A stretch of DNA of 64,000 nt, taken from Devosia faecipullorum. Lineage in GTDB: Bacteria > Pseudomonadota > Alphaproteobacteria > Rhizobiales > Devosiaceae. The stretch covers positions 124,001 through 188,000 of the forward strand of contig NZ_JACDXV010000003.1 of NCBI RefSeq assembly GCF_015158295.1, in the 5' to 3' direction. The notes beneath the pieces are model-generated. The model saw only the letters and a program-made list of their open reading frames with translations, made no database searches and was not told the origin of the DNA. Of the stretch, positions 35,987 to 48,651 are shown one piece after another (within the stretch, counting starts at the first letter, position 1; every line of letters begins with the position of its first letter). A program made the position numbers and the translations under genes.

Positions 35987-36466
35987 ATGCAAAAATCTGC
36001 ACCACCCATCGAAATCGCCGTCATCCGCAACGCGGATGGCTGGCCCGACCATTTCGACGCGCTGGCCGAAAAGGCGGTGCGGGCTGCCCTGGCGAGCGCC
36101 AAGGTCAGGGTCAAGGGCGCAGCCGAGATTTCCATCCTGCTCACCGACGACGCCGAACAGCGCGAACTCAATGCCCAATGGCGGGGCAAGGATGCCCCCA
36201 CCAATGTGCTGAGCTTTCCCCAGATCGAGCCTTTTGGGCCGGTTCGGGGCATTCTCGGCGACATTACCCTCGCCCGCGAAACGCTCGAACGCGAGGCGAC
36301 CGAGCTGGGCAAGAGCCTCGAAGAGCATTTCACCCATCTGATTGTGCATGGATTTCTGCATATTCTGGGTTATGATCACCTCGAGGAAGACGAGGCCCTT
36401 CAAATGGAGGGACTCGAAACCCAGATATTGGCGGGGCTGGGGATCGCCGATCCCTATGCCGATTGA
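35987..36466 (+). CDS. ybeY: Endoribonuclease YbeY (rRNA maturation factor)
   Basis: A 159-residue protein with the diagnostic zinc motif HGFLHILGYDH (residues ~118-128; H3xH5xH). It is the single-strand endoribonuclease for 16S rRNA 3' processing and ribosome quality control. ATG 35987 gives the family length. The frame open back to 35939 runs through a dispersed repeat and is rejected. It is followed 77 bp later by the CorC-like gene. Confidence 0.95.
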   Translation: MQKSAPPIEIAVIRNADGWPDHFDALAEKAVRAALASAKVRVKGAAEISILLTDDAEQRELNAQWRGKDAPTNVLSFPQIEPFGPVRGILGDITLARETLEREATELGKSLEEHFTHLIVHGFLHILGYDHLEEDEALQMEGLETQILAGLGIADPYAD

Positions 36467-36543
36467 TACCACAGCCACGGCCCCCTGACGATCGGGGGGC
36501 AATCCGTCCCCAGGACACCAAGAGCCGCCTTTGGCGGCACCAG

Positions 36544-37581
36544 ATGATGACCGACAGCGACAGTAACATGGCCTCGCGGGTGGCCGAAAACCCAGAACCT
36601 CCTTCTAGTCCCGCCCCCGCGCAATTGCGGGGGCCGAACCTGTGGAACCGGATCAAGGGCTTGATGCCCCTGAAGACGGTGTCGCTGCGCGACGACCTTC
36701 AGGTTGCGCTGGAGGAAAAGGGCAGCGCCGACACTGCGGATTTCTCCGAGAGCGAGCGCGTCATCCTGCAAAATGTGCTGAAACTCTCCAAGGTGTCGGT
36801 GGACGACGTCATGGTGGAGCGTTCCGACATTCATGCCGTGGCCGCCGACATCAATCTGGGCACGCTTCTCGCCAAGTTCCGCCAGGTGGGCCATTCGCGC
36901 CTGCCTGTCTATGAGGAAGGGCTCGACGACATCAAGGGCTTCATCCATATCAAGGATGCGCTGGCCCGGATCACCGAGCCGGTCAACGACCCGGAAAAAG
37001 ACGTTCCGGTCAAGCTGCTCTCGGCCACACTGCGCCAGAAGATCGGCAGGCTGGGCATTGCCCGGCCGGCTATGTTCGTTCCTACCTTCATGCCGGCAGC
37101 GGACCTGCTGCAATCCATGCGCGCCAGCCGCACCCATATGGCCATCGTGGTCGACGAATATGGCGGCACTGACGGCCTCGTCACCATCGAAGACCTGCTC
37201 GAAGCGGTGGTTGGCGAGATCGAGGACGAGCACGACGTCGCCGAGGCCGCGCTGATCCGCAAGGTCGGCGACGACCTGTTCATCGCCAATGCCCGCGCCG
37301 AACTCGACGATGTCCGCGCCCTGATCGGGCCGGATTTCGATCCCGGCGAATATGGCGAGGATGTCGATACAATCGGCGGACTGGTCTTCGACCTTGCTGG
37401 GCACGTGCCCAAGCGCGGCGAAAGGGTCAATGGTCTGGATGGCTTCGAATTCGAAGTCCTTGCCGCCGACAGCCGCCGCATCAAGCGGCTGCGCATCCGC
37501 CGCAAACGCGGCGACGACGCGCCCGCCCCGCTGGCCATCACCGACCAGCGCAGCGAACAGGAAAAACACGCAGCCGAATAG
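36544..37581 (+). CDS. CorC/HlyC-family CBS-domain protein
   Basis: A 345-residue cytoplasmic protein. Two CBS domains lie at ~75-200, with [13 protein letters not shown] and [19 protein letters not shown], then the C-terminal CorC_HlyC domain ([18 protein letters not shown]). The family is tied to Mg/Co efflux and membrane integrity. In most alphaproteobacteria lnt follows this gene; here the minus-strand FhuF-like gene follows instead. Start ATG 36544 is the first with plausible coding upstream of the conserved part; its ribosome-binding site is weak. Confidence 0.9.
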   Translation: MMTDSDSNMASRVAENPEPPSSPAPAQLRGPNLWNRIKGLMPLKTVSLRDDLQVALEEKGSADTADFSESERVILQNVLKLSKVSVDDVMVERSDIHAVAADINLGTLLAKFRQVGHSRLPVYEEGLDDIKGFIHIKDALARITEPVNDPEKDVPVKLLSATLRQKIGRLGIARPAMFVPTFMPAADLLQSMRASRTHMAIVVDEYGGTDGLVTIEDLLEAVVGEIEDEHDVAEAALIRKVGDDLFIANARAELDDVRALIGPDFDPGEYGEDVDTIGGLVFDLAGHVPKRGERVNGLDGFEFEVLAADSRRIKRLRIRRKRGDDAPAPLAITDQRSEQEKHAAE

Positions 37582-37618
37582 CGGATTGGCCCCTCTCCCG
37601 CGCGGGCGAGGGGCTCGC

Positions 37619-38419
37619 CTAGTCCTCGCGCATTTCCATTTCGGCAATGGCGCTGGCGCGCTGCCGGGCGAGCCGGACGTCTTTCTTCTGGCGTGGGCAG
37701 CAATCGCAATAGGTGCCGGGCATGGCGAGGTAATCGAGGCAACAGCCCTTGCATGCCATGATCGCAAAAGCCCTTCCATCGGGCAGGTCGATCACTTCAA
37801 GCCCGCCAGCATTCTCCAGGCCCATCGCCGCCTGCCAGAGCACGCAGCAGCGCTGCTGTTCCTCGACGCAGATATCGGGCTGATAATGGCGCAGGCGCTT
37901 CATCAGGCCGAGCAGATGATCGCCCAGCATGCGCAGGGCCGGCACGCGCTTGAGCTTGGTGACGGCATTGATGTCCTTGAGCACCGCGTCGGCGTAATGG
38001 CGCAGATCGGCCCCGGCCCTTGCGATCATCGCGTCCAGAGCGCCGCGAAATTGCGGCGCCGCGGGCAGGCGATAGCCATCGACATGGATATTGCGCATGG
38101 CCTGGGACAGGGTGCCAAGCTCCGGTACCCCGCCATGCAGATGTGCGCCGATCACCGCCAGATAACAGGGTTGCCAGATGAGATTGGTCCAGAGCCGCAT
38201 GGCGTAAAAAGGCTGACCGGCCTCGGGATAGGTGGCTTCGATCTTTTGGTAGAGGCTGGTGAGGAAGGCGCCATTATTCTCGCCCGGGCGATACCAGCCC
38301 GGCAGCGCCGCGCCCGGCGCACCCTTCATGAAGCCGGTCGCCGTCGCGGCCGTGGCGATCAGCCGGGTAAGGGCGGCGTCATTGTCGGTCTGGGCAAAGA
38401 GATAATTGTGGCTGGTCAC
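37619..38419 (-). CDS. FhuF-like siderophore-iron reductase
   Basis: A 266-residue protein if started at GTG 38419. The C-terminus carries the [2Fe-2S] signature of FhuF, CC-x10-C-x2-C, in [17 protein letters not shown]. The rest matches the length (~260) and helical layout of the ferric-siderophore reductase family, which releases iron in the cytoplasm. No siderophore transporter is adjacent. The frame stays open to a GTG at 38539, but the added residues are unconvincing. Two more cysteines lie upstream ([10 protein letters not shown]). Confidence 0.75.
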   Translation of the reverse strand: MTSHNYLFAQTDNDAALTRLIATAATATGFMKGAPGAALPGWYRPGENNGAFLTSLYQKIEATYPEAGQPFYAMRLWTNLIWQPCYLAVIGAHLHGGVPELGTLSQAMRNIHVDGYRLPAAPQFRGALDAMIARAGADLRHYADAVLKDINAVTKLKRVPALRMLGDHLLGLMKRLRHYQPDICVEEQQRCCVLWQAAMGLENAGGLEVIDLPDGRAFAIMACKGCCLDYLAMPGTYCDCCPRQKKDVRLARQRASAIAEMEMRED

Positions 38420-38597
38420 ACGAAACCCCGGGAATTGCCCTTCCCTAACAAGACGCGCGCCGCTGGGGAAGCGGGCCGGATAACCCCAACGGGAAAAACC
38501 CGCTTCGCGCCCCGCATTATTACCGAGCCGGGCCTTCACCCCGCCGGCAGGAGGGCGGGGGCAGGATCGGCTGGAGCAAACCGGCTAGGAGGCTGGC

Positions 38598-39026
38598 ATG
38601 GTTCCGCGCCCCAGGGATTGGGCCGGCGATACACGCGGCGCCGCCCTTATCGAATTTGCCATTCTCACCCCGGTCTTTCTGCTCATGGTGATGGGCATGC
38701 TGGCCTATGGCATCTATTTCGGCGCCGCCCATGCGCTGCAGCAATTGGCGGCCGATGCTGCGCGCACCGCCATTGCCGGCATCAGTGCCAGCGAGGGCCG
38801 CGGGCTGGTCGAAAGCTATCTGGCCCGCAATGCCGGCGCCTATATGCTGATCGATCCGCAAAGGCTGAGCTTTCGGGTCGAAGTGGCGGCAAGCAATCCC
38901 GACCAATATCTGGTCGAATTGCGCTATGACGCCAGCGACCTGCCGATCTGGAACCTCTATCCGCCGCTGCCGCTGCCGGAAAAGCAGATCGCGCGCGGGG
39001 CGACGATCCGCCGGGGCGGGATATGA
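38598..39026 (+). CDS. TadE-like pseudopilin / pilus-assembly protein
   Basis: A 142-residue protein with the TadE N-terminus: a short basic head, then RGAALIEFAILTPVFLLMVMG, where the Glu after the processing site and the hydrophobic helix are typical. A TAGGAGG ribosome-binding site precedes ATG 38598. It overlaps the TadG-like gene by 4 bp (ATGA). None of the other tad/cpa genes is present in the window. Confidence 0.85.
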   Translation: MVPRPRDWAGDTRGAALIEFAILTPVFLLMVMGMLAYGIYFGAAHALQQLAADAARTAIAGISASEGRGLVESYLARNAGAYMLIDPQRLSFRVEVAASNPDQYLVELRYDASDLPIWNLYPPLPLPEKQIARGATIRRGGI

Positions 39027-40678
39027 AAAGGCCCAGCTTCTGGGGCGATGAGCGGGGCAATATGGCCATGCTCTTCGCCTTCAGCCTCACCCTCTCGGCC
39101 ATCGTCTCCGCCCTGGCGGTGGATGCCGCCGCGCTTTACCACGAGCGGCGGCAGATGCAGGCCGGGGTCGACCTGGCAGCGATTACGGCGGCGTCGGACC
39201 CCGCCCGTGCTGCCGAGATCGCCCAGTCCGTGCTGGCCGAGGCCCGGCTCCTCGCCCCGGCCAGCACGGAGGGGCTGATCGTGCGGACCGGCCACTACGA
39301 TCCCACCATCGCCGATATCGATCAGCGCTTCCGCCCCGGCGCCACGCCGCATAATGCCGTCGAGGTGCAGCTGGAACGGCGGGGCGATCTGCATTTCGCC
39401 ACAATCTTTTCCGCCCCGCCCCTGATCGCCGCCAGAGGCGTGGCGGCGGTGACCCCGCAGGTTTCCTTTTCCATCGGCTCGCGCCTCGCCAGCCTCAATG
39501 GCGGGCTGGTCAATACGCTGCTCTCCTCGCTTCTGGGCACGACGGTCACGCTCAACGCCCTCGACTATCGGGCGCTGGCCGAGGCGCAGGTCGATGCCTT
39601 TTCCTTCCTCGATGCGCTGGCGACGCGCTTCGGAATAACAGCGGGGCATTATGACGACCTGCTGGCCATGCGCGCAGGAACCGGCGCCATTGCCGGCGCT
39701 CTGGCCGGTCTCACCAATGGCACCGCCCGAGCGGTGCTGAGCCGGCTGGCCGGGTCCGGCCAGGGCCATATGGTCGCAATTGGGGAATTGCTGTCCCTGG
39801 GCGCGGCGGGCCGCCACCAGATCGGCGCGGCCGGCTCGGGCGGGCTGGGCATCGGGTTTTCGGCTCTGGACCTGCTGACCGGAGCCGCCGCCCTCGCCGA
39901 TGGCCCCAGCCAGATCTCCCTGACGCTCACGGCCAATGTACCGAGCCTGGCCAAGCTCGATCTGTCGCTGGGGGTCGGCGAGCCGCCCCAGGGCGGGGGC
40001 TGGTTCGCCATCGGACCCAAGGGCACGATCCTGCGCACCGCCCAAACGCGTCTGCGCCTGCGGGCCGAATTGCTGGGCGGCGCGCTGCTGGGCGGCGTCA
40101 AGCTGCCGCTCTGGCTCGACCTCGCCCATGCCGAAGCAATGGTGGCGGCGGCGACCTGTCCCAGTCCCGCCGCGCCGCGCGGAACCGCCAGCATCGCCGT
40201 GCGGCCCGGCGCACTACGGCTGGCCGTGGGAGAGATGAGCGATCCGGCCCTGTCCGATTTCGGCATTGCACCGTCGCTCGCTCCGGTGCGCGCCGTCGAT
40301 GTGATCGGGGTCTTGCGCGTCCATCTGTCGGGGCTGGTAGAGGTCGCGCAGTCCAAGCCGATACGGCTCGATTTCAGCTCCGCCGACATTGCCGGCAAGG
40401 TGATGCGCACCGCCAGAACCCAGACCATCCCGTCCTCGCTGGTCGGCTCGCTGTTCAAATCGCTGACGGCGACACCGGAAATTTTGGGCAATCTGCTCGG
40501 CCTCAACCTGATTTCGCCCGCCGGGGTGACCGCCGAATTGCTCAGCCTGCTTTCGCCGCTGGCCGCGACGCTCGATCTCACCATTGATGGGGCTCTTGCC
40601 AGTCTGGGCCTGGGTCTGGGCGAGGTCGATATCAAGGTCCATGCGGTGCGTTGCACCAATGCGGTCCTTGTCGGCTGA
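39023..40678 (+). CDS. TadG-like membrane protein (TadE/TadG family)
   Basis: A 551-residue protein. The N-terminus (DERGNMAMLFAFSLTLSAIVSALAVDAAALYHERRQMQ, read in part) is the TadG signature: a single helix followed by D.A..Y..R..LQ. The following exported region has alternating Ala/Gly/Leu-rich segments, two cysteines (ATCPSP near residue 377 and VRCTN at the C-terminus) and no clear von Willebrand domain. It is probably anchored in the inner membrane with a periplasmic body. Translationally coupled to the TadE-like gene. Confidence 0.8.
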   Translation: MKRPSFWGDERGNMAMLFAFSLTLSAIVSALAVDAAALYHERRQMQAGVDLAAITAASDPARAAEIAQSVLAEARLLAPASTEGLIVRTGHYDPTIADIDQRFRPGATPHNAVEVQLERRGDLHFATIFSAPPLIAARGVAAVTPQVSFSIGSRLASLNGGLVNTLLSSLLGTTVTLNALDYRALAEAQVDAFSFLDALATRFGITAGHYDDLLAMRAGTGAIAGALAGLTNGTARAVLSRLAGSGQGHMVAIGELLSLGAAGRHQIGAAGSGGLGIGFSALDLLTGAAALADGPSQISLTLTANVPSLAKLDLSLGVGEPPQGGGWFAIGPKGTILRTAQTRLRLRAELLGGALLGGVKLPLWLDLAHAEAMVAAATCPSPAAPRGTASIAVRPGALRLAVGEMSDPALSDFGIAPSLAPVRAVDVIGVLRVHLSGLVEVAQSKPIRLDFSSADIAGKVMRTARTQTIPSSLVGSLFKSLTATPEILGNLLGLNLISPAGVTAELLSLLSPLAATLDLTIDGALASLGLGLGEVDIKVHAVRCTNAVLVG

Positions 40679-40696
40679 TCCGCGCGCTGCAGGCGC

Positions 40697-40734
40697 TTGA
40701 CAGACCGTAATGGTGTGATAGAGATATAGCACAC
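40697..40734 (+). promoter_or_regulatory. Promoter with overlapping YtrA-type operator
   Basis: A perfect -35 box TTGACA lies at 40697-40702. The expected -10 region falls inside an inverted repeat at 40713-40734: GTGTGATA-N6-TAGCACAC, seven of eight arm positions matching. A repressor bound there would block polymerase. The regulator gene starts 17 bp downstream, so autoregulation is likely. Confidence 0.7.
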
Positions 40735-40750
40735 TATATAGGCATCACAC

Positions 40751-41122
40751 ATGGATGATTTTCACGCCAGCCAGCCGATCTTCGTGCAGATCCGGCAAAG
40801 GCTGATCGAGATGATCCTGCGCAAACGGGTGGGGGAGGGCGAGGCCCTGCCATCGGTCCGCCAGATTGCCGGGGAACTCTCGGTCAATCCTTTGACGATC
40901 ACCAAGGCTTTCGAAGCCCTGGTCGAGATCGGCGTGGTCGAAAAACGAAGGGGCCTGGGCATGTTCGTCACCGAGGGCGCGCGCGAAAAACTGCTTGCGC
41001 ATGAACGCGAAAAATTCCTCACGGACGATTGGCCCCGTATCGCGGCCCAGATCCGGGCGCTGGAGCTGGACCTGCCCAGCCTGCTGACGCCAGAACCGAG
41101 ACACCAGGACACGCAAAAATGA
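40751..41122 (+). CDS. GntR-family regulator, YtrA subfamily
   Basis: A 123-residue protein: an N-terminal winged helix (QPIFVQIRQRLIEMIL, EGEALPSVRQIAGELSVNPLTI) and a short helical C-terminus with no effector domain. That length and layout define the YtrA subfamily, whose members repress adjacent ABC transporter operons. The two following ABC genes overlap it by ATGA junctions, and an inverted repeat sits in its promoter. Confidence 0.9.
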   Translation: MDDFHASQPIFVQIRQRLIEMILRKRVGEGEALPSVRQIAGELSVNPLTITKAFEALVEIGVVEKRRGLGMFVTEGAREKLLAHEREKFLTDDWPRIAAQIRALELDLPSLLTPEPRHQDTQK

Positions 41123-42015
41123 CCGAGCTTTCCGTTACCGACCCCATTGTCTCCGCCCGCAGCCTCAAGAAAAGCTTCGGCCGCAAGCAGATCCTGCATG
41201 GGCTCGATTTCGACATTCCGGCCGGCCGCATCTATGGGCTGATCGGCCATAACGGCGCCGGCAAGACCACGACGCTCAACGCCATGCTGGGCCTGACCAG
41301 CTATGAGGGCACGATAAGGGTTCTGGGCGAAGACCCCTTTGCCCAGCGCGCCCGGCTGATGGAGAATGTCGCCTTCATCTCCGACGTCGCCAGCCTGCCC
41401 CGCTTTCTCAGGGTGCGCGAGCTCTTCGCGCTGCTGACCAATATCCATCCCAATTTCAGCCGCGACAAGGCGCAGACCTTCCTCGAAGGCACCGACATCA
41501 GGCCGGAGATGAAAATCCGCACCCTTTCCAAGGGCATGATGGCGCAATTGCACTTGGCCGTGGTCATGGCCATCGACGCCAAGCTTCTGGTGCTGGACGA
41601 GCCGACGCTGGGACTCGACATCACCTATCGCAAGCGCTTCTACCGGCGGCTGCTCGAAGATTATATGACCGAGGAACGCACATTGATCATCACCACTCAT
41701 CAGGTGGACGAGATCGAGTTCATGCTCTCCGACATCATGTTCATCCGCGACGGCGATCTGATCCTGCATATGCAGATGGAAACGGTGAGCGAGAAATTCT
41801 CCCAGCTCGTCACCAATGAGGCCCATGAGCAGGACCAGGCAAGGGCGCTCAATCCGGTTTACGAAGAAACCCGTTTCGGCCAGACCGTCTTCATTTTCGA
41901 GGGTGTGGACCGCACCCGGCTCGAGCCTTTGGGCCGGGTCTCGACCCCCAATATGTCCGACCTCTTCGTCGCGCTCATGCAGCGACCCACCGCCAATCCG
42001 GAGAAGACCCGATGA
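41119..42015 (+). CDS. ABC transporter ATP-binding protein (YtrA-controlled)
   Basis: A 298-residue ABC ATPase with Walker A GHNGAGKTT (residues ~38-46), signature LSKGMMAQLHLAVVMA (a degenerate LSKGM instead of LSGGQ, frequent in this subgroup) and Walker B LLVLDEPTLGLD. ATG 41119 overlaps the regulator stop codon. The C-terminal 80 residues form an extra domain. Substrate unknown; related YtrB/BcrA-type systems export peptides or antibiotics. Confidence 0.9.
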   Translation: MTELSVTDPIVSARSLKKSFGRKQILHGLDFDIPAGRIYGLIGHNGAGKTTTLNAMLGLTSYEGTIRVLGEDPFAQRARLMENVAFISDVASLPRFLRVRELFALLTNIHPNFSRDKAQTFLEGTDIRPEMKIRTLSKGMMAQLHLAVVMAIDAKLLVLDEPTLGLDITYRKRFYRRLLEDYMTEERTLIITTHQVDEIEFMLSDIMFIRDGDLILHMQMETVSEKFSQLVTNEAHEQDQARALNPVYEETRFGQTVFIFEGVDRTRLEPLGRVSTPNMSDLFVALMQRPTANPEKTR

Positions 42016-42902
42016 AGGCGTTCTTCGCTCTCATGCACCGCGAATATATCGAGCATCGCGGCGCCTTCTTCCTGGCCCCGCTGGTTCTGGTGGCGCTGGT
42101 CTTCGCGCTGACCCTGCTGGCCTTCAGCGTCGATCGGCTCGACACCCGCATGACCGGCCAATTGTCCTTCGTCACCTATCGCTGGGTGTTCGAAGCCGGC
42201 TTTGCCGGCCTCGCTGCCGCCTGGCTGGCCTATCTCGGTTTCGTGCTGTTCTTTTATTGCGCCGATGGCTTTGCCGCCGACAAGCGCAACAATGCCATGC
42301 TGTTCTGGAAATCCATGCCGGTCTCCGATCTCAAGGTGCTGCTGAGCAAACTGACCGCTGCTTTGACCATCCTGCCCGGTTCGGTCTTCGTCATCGGCCT
42401 GCTCTCCATCCTTTTGATGTTCGGGGTTGCCTATGTCACCATCATGATCGCCGGGCTGGGCAGCGCCAATCTCCTGGGCAATATCACAATTATCTATCTG
42501 CAGATGGCCATGGTGTTTCTGGTGCTCATGGTGTGTGGCCTGCTCTGGTATCTGCCCTATATGGCGCTGGTCGGAGCCATGGGCAGCGCCGTGGGCCGCT
42601 GGGCCATCCCCCTGGCGCTGCTCCTGCCCACGCTGGTCTCGGCGCTGGAATGGGTGACGTTGGGTGGGGCCCATCCCTTTGCCACCCATACCTATGCCTA
42701 TCTCGAATATCGCAGCCAGATGCCGGTGGCCGTGGACCATCTCGACCGCGTCTTCGAGGGACAGGAGCCGTTCGACGCCATGCTCTTTGTCACCGGCCTA
42801 TTGCAGAAATTCGATTGGCTGCAGGTCGGCATCGGCGCGCTCTTTGCCGTGGTCGTGATCTATCTGGCCTCCGAATATCGGCGCCGGTCGGCGGCGAACT
42901 GA
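42012..42902 (+). CDS. ABC transporter permease (YtrA-controlled)
   Basis: A 296-residue membrane protein with six predicted helices and an ABC-2-like N-terminus (FFALMHREYIEHRGAFFLAP). The long loop between helices 1 and 2 contains YCADGFAADKRNNAMLFWKSMPVS, a pattern typical of this export permease class. ATG 42012 overlaps the ATPase stop. It is the last gene of the operon; a GC hairpin lies 32 bp downstream. Confidence 0.88.
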   Translation: MKAFFALMHREYIEHRGAFFLAPLVLVALVFALTLLAFSVDRLDTRMTGQLSFVTYRWVFEAGFAGLAAAWLAYLGFVLFFYCADGFAADKRNNAMLFWKSMPVSDLKVLLSKLTAALTILPGSVFVIGLLSILLMFGVAYVTIMIAGLGSANLLGNITIIYLQMAMVFLVLMVCGLLWYLPYMALVGAMGSAVGRWAIPLALLLPTLVSALEWVTLGGAHPFATHTYAYLEYRSQMPVAVDHLDRVFEGQEPFDAMLFVTGLLQKFDWLQVGIGALFAVVVIYLASEYRRRSAAN

Positions 42903-42933
42903 GCCTGCCAGTCTCAGGGATTGTCAGATCCTG

Positions 42934-42957
42934 CAGGGGCGGCTTCGGTCGCCCCTG
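42934..42957. terminator. GC hairpin between convergent genes
   Basis: CAGGGGCG / CGCCCCTG with an eight-base GCTTCGGT loop lies between the ABC permease and the EamA-like gene. No T tract follows on either strand, so its terminator role is tentative. Confidence 0.4.
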
Positions 42958-42964
42958 AAACGCT

Positions 42965-43441
42965 CTAAGGCAGCGCCACGAGAACCGCGCCGGCGGCGAT
43001 CAACGCCACCCCCATCCAATTGTGGCCCGCCAGACGCTCCCCCAGAAAGATCGCGCCGAACAGCGCCACCATGACCACGCTGAGCTTGTCGACCGGGGCA
43101 ACCTGGGAGGCCGGCCCCAGCTTGAGGGCGCGGAAATAGCACAGCCATGACGCGCCGGTGGCCAGGCCCGAAAGAATGAGGAACAACCAGGTTTTTTGCG
43201 GGATGGAATCGAGGCTCTGCCATTGACCGAAGCCGAGCACGATGCCCAGCGCCATGACCAGGATGATGGCGGTGCGGATCAAGGTCGCCATGTCGGAATT
43301 GGTGCTCTGGATGCCGACTTTGGCGAAGATCGCCGTCAGGGCGGCGAAGCCGGCGGCCAGAAGAGCCCAGAATTGCCAGGATTGCGTCAAAGCCGACCGC
43401 TCTACAATGTTGAGTTGTTTTGCCAGATATAATGCCGGCAT
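42965..43441 (-). CDS. Small EamA-like (DMT family) membrane protein
   Basis: A 158-residue protein with about five hydrophobic helices corresponding to a single EamA repeat: WQFWALLAAGFAALTAIFAKVG at the front and VAPVDKLSVVMVALFGAIFLGE later. Single-domain EamA proteins of ~140 residues probably dimerise to transport metabolites. The start is uncertain: ATG 43441 is given, but TTG 43390 would place the start just before the first helix, as in relatives. Confidence 0.8.
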   Translation of the reverse strand: MPALYLAKQLNIVERSALTQSWQFWALLAAGFAALTAIFAKVGIQSTNSDMATLIRTAIILVMALGIVLGFGQWQSLDSIPQKTWLFLILSGLATGASWLCYFRALKLGPASQVAPVDKLSVVMVALFGAIFLGERLAGHNWMGVALIAAGAVLVALP

Positions 43442-43487
43442 CCGCAGGGGAGCAAGACGGTGCCGTCCTTCCGGAGCGACATTGCGC

Positions 43488-43520
43488 AAAAAGGGGACGC
43501 GGCTGGTGCCGCGTCCCCTT
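43488..43520 (-). terminator. Intrinsic terminator of the rimP-nusA-ylxR-infB operon
   Basis: Minus-strand stem of 13 bp (AAGGGGACGCGGC / GCCGCGTCCCCTT) with a four-base loop and a run of T residues, 24 bp after the infB stop. Its strength shows that the operon ends at infB and does not run on into rbfA or truB. Confidence 0.88.
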
Positions 43521-43543
43521 GAAAATTGACCTGAAACAGAAGC

Positions 43544-46324
<2,781 letters not shown>

Positions 46325-46329
46325 ACTTC

Positions 46330-47019
46330 CTATCGTCTTTCGTCCTGATCCACGGGCAAAAGCGCACCTGACGCCGCGTTGCGGTCGGTGTTCTCTTCCA
46401 GCGGTTGGGCTGTGTATCGGGCCAGTCGCCTGGCCTTGTCCACTGCCGATTGGGCTGCCGCCCCGGTCATGAGGGCAGCATGTATCACATTTTCCAGTCC
46501 AAGTGCCAAATCCATTTCAGCACTTTGAAGCAATTCGAAATGCGGCACGTCGGGGCCGTTGAGACCGGCCTCGCGCCGCGCATGATTGAGGGCCCTGAGT
46601 GTGCCCCGCATCTTGTTGCGCCCGTCCTCGGCCGCGTCGGTCGCGGTCAAAAGAGCGATGGCGTCGCCGCTTTCCAGCGCGCTTTTCACCTTCATGGCGC
46701 CGGTGGTGAGCTGACCGGCCTTGCGGGCCATGCCCAGCGCCGAGAGCAGGCGCTGCTTGAGCCGCAATTCGGTAAGCGCGGCCAGATCACCGGCCACCTC
46801 TACCTGGCTCTTGAGCGAGCGGGCAAAGGCCTTCTTCTTCACCGCCTCTTCCACGCAGGCGCGGCTGAGCGTGATCCAGACGCCCCGTCCCTCGGCCCGC
46901 GCCTCGACATCGGGCACCAGCACCTCGTCGGGGCCGACCACGAAACGCACCAGCGCCTCGACCGGCAATTCCGTCCGGGTCAAGGCACAGGTTCTAACCA
47001 TGTCCGCGCGCCGGGCCAA
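46330..47019 (-). CDS. RNA-binding protein YlxR/DUF448 with fused L7Ae-like domain
   Basis: A 229-residue protein. The N-terminal YlxR domain shows [19 protein letters not shown] and [16 protein letters not shown]. From ~95 to 190 is an L7Ae/L30e-like domain ([21 protein letters not shown]), a fusion normal for alphaproteobacteria. It is located between nusA and infB as usual. TTG 47019 has GGGAG about 10 bp upstream and is preferred; ATG 47001 is the alternative. Confidence 0.9.
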   Translation of the reverse strand: MARRADMVRTCALTRTELPVEALVRFVVGPDEVLVPDVEARAEGRGVWITLSRACVEEAVKKKAFARSLKSQVEVAGDLAALTELRLKQRLLSALGMARKAGQLTTGAMKVKSALESGDAIALLTATDAAEDGRNKMRGTLRALNHARREAGLNGPDVPHFELLQSAEMDLALGLENVIHAALMTGAAAQSAVDKARRLARYTAQPLEENTDRNAASGALLPVDQDERR

Positions 47020-47045
47020 TGCCGGGTGCTCCCAGAAGGCGGTCC

Positions 47046-48650
47046 TTAGACCGCCTCCTCCTCGGCATAGCCCTCTTCGCCGTCATCGGCGCCGGGCAGG
47101 TCGGCTTCGGCGATCCAGCCGGCCTTGATACGGGCCTGCATGATCATGTCTTCGGCTTCCTCGCGGCTGACGGGGAAATCCTTGAACGTGCCGTCATAGC
47201 GTTTGGTTTCGCCATCCTTGCGTTCGGTCCAGCCCACCAGATCGTCGGCGGCGCAGCCGGCGAAATCTTCCACGGACTTGATGTCTTCCTTGCCCAGGGC
47301 CGCCAGCATGGCGGCGTTGAGCCCGGCAATTTCATAAAGATCGTCGGAGACGCCGAGCGCCAGGCGCTCCTCGTCGAACTTGCGATCGATCTCGGCCAGA
47401 TATTCGGCGGCACGGTTCTGGATTTCGCCGGCCGTCTCTTCATCGAAGCCTTCGATGGAGGCGATTTCGCCCGGTTCGATATAGGCCAGTTCCTCGACCG
47501 AGGAGAAGCCTTCCGAAGCCAATAGCTGGGCAACCATCTCGTCCACGTCAAGGGCGTGCATGAACAGGCTGGAGCGTTCGGTGAATTCCTTCTGGCGGCG
47601 CTCGCTCTCTTCCTGCTCGGTGAGGATGTCGATATCCCAGCCGATGAGCTGGCTGGCGAGGCGCACATTCTGGCCCCTGCGGCCGATGGCGAGCGAGAGC
47701 TGCTCGTCGGGCACCACAACCTCGATGCGCTCGGCCTGCTCGTCCAGCACCACCTTGGCGACATCGGCCGGCTGCAGCGCGGACACCACGAGGTCGGCGA
47801 TAGTGTCGGTCCAGGGAATGATGTCGATCTTTTCGCCCTGCAATTCGGCGACCACCGCCTGAACGCGGGAGCCGCGCATGCCGACGCAGGCGCCGACCGG
47901 ATCGATGGAGGAATCGTTGCTGGTCACCGCGATCTTGGCGCGGCTGCCCGGATCGCGGGCAATCGAGCGGATGGTGATGACGCCATCGTAGATTTCCGGC
48001 ACTTCCTGCATGAACAGCTTGGCCATGAATTGCGGATGGGTGCGCGACAGGAAGATCTGCGGACCGCGCTGCTCGCGGCGCACATCATAGATATAGGCGC
48101 GCACGCGGTCGCCATAGCGGAACATTTCGCGCGGGATCAATTCGTCGCGACGGATAATGGCTTCGCCCCGGCCCAGATCGACGATGACATTGCCATATTC
48201 GACGCGCTTGACCGAGCCGTTGACGATCTCGCCGATGCGGCCCTGATATTCCTCATACATGCGGTCGCGCTCGGCATCGCGCACTTTCTGCACGATGACC
48301 TGCTTGGCGGACTGGGCGGCGATGCGGCCGAATTCCATGGGCGGCAGCGGCTCGGTGAGGAAATCGCCGACCTTGGCGGTCGGGTTCTTGACCTGGGCGA
48401 GCTTGAGATTGACCTGGCGGGAAGGCTCCTCAACCTGGTCGACGATCTCGAGCAGGCGCCACATGCGGGTTTCGCCGGAGCGCGGATTGATCTCGACCTT
48501 GATTTCGGTCTCGGCGCCATAGCGGCCCTTGGCCGCTTTTTCCATGGCATCCTGCATCGCCTCGATCACCACCATGCGGTCGATGGACTTTTCACGGGCG
48601 ACAGCGTCGGCGATCTGCAGCAGCTCAAGGCGGTTCGCGCTAACGGCCAT
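47046..48650 (-). CDS. nusA: Transcription termination/antitermination factor NusA
   Basis: A 534-residue protein with an N-terminal RNA-polymerase-binding domain, S1 ([20 protein letters not shown]), KH1-KH2 ([38 protein letters not shown]) and two C-terminal helix-hairpin-helix repeats, ending in an acidic tail. ATG 48650 is 1 bp after the rimP stop region. It controls pausing, termination and rRNA antitermination. Standard length. Confidence 0.97.
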   Translation of the reverse strand: MAVSANRLELLQIADAVAREKSIDRMVVIEAMQDAMEKAAKGRYGAETEIKVEINPRSGETRMWRLLEIVDQVEEPSRQVNLKLAQVKNPTAKVGDFLTEPLPPMEFGRIAAQSAKQVIVQKVRDAERDRMYEEYQGRIGEIVNGSVKRVEYGNVIVDLGRGEAIIRRDELIPREMFRYGDRVRAYIYDVRREQRGPQIFLSRTHPQFMAKLFMQEVPEIYDGVITIRSIARDPGSRAKIAVTSNDSSIDPVGACVGMRGSRVQAVVAELQGEKIDIIPWTDTIADLVVSALQPADVAKVVLDEQAERIEVVVPDEQLSLAIGRRGQNVRLASQLIGWDIDILTEQEESERRQKEFTERSSLFMHALDVDEMVAQLLASEGFSSVEELAYIEPGEIASIEGFDEETAGEIQNRAAEYLAEIDRKFDEERLALGVSDDLYEIAGLNAAMLAALGKEDIKSVEDFAGCAADDLVGWTERKDGETKRYDGTFKDFPVSREEAEDMIMQARIKAGWIAEADLPGADDGEEGYAEEEAV

Positions 48651-48651
48651 T

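Noticed and set aside
42955-42967. AAACGCTCTA next to the EamA stop as a remnant of the module-3 repeat at 27389-27437
   Set aside because: Only about 11 bases match and no other part of the repeat is present; chance is not excluded.
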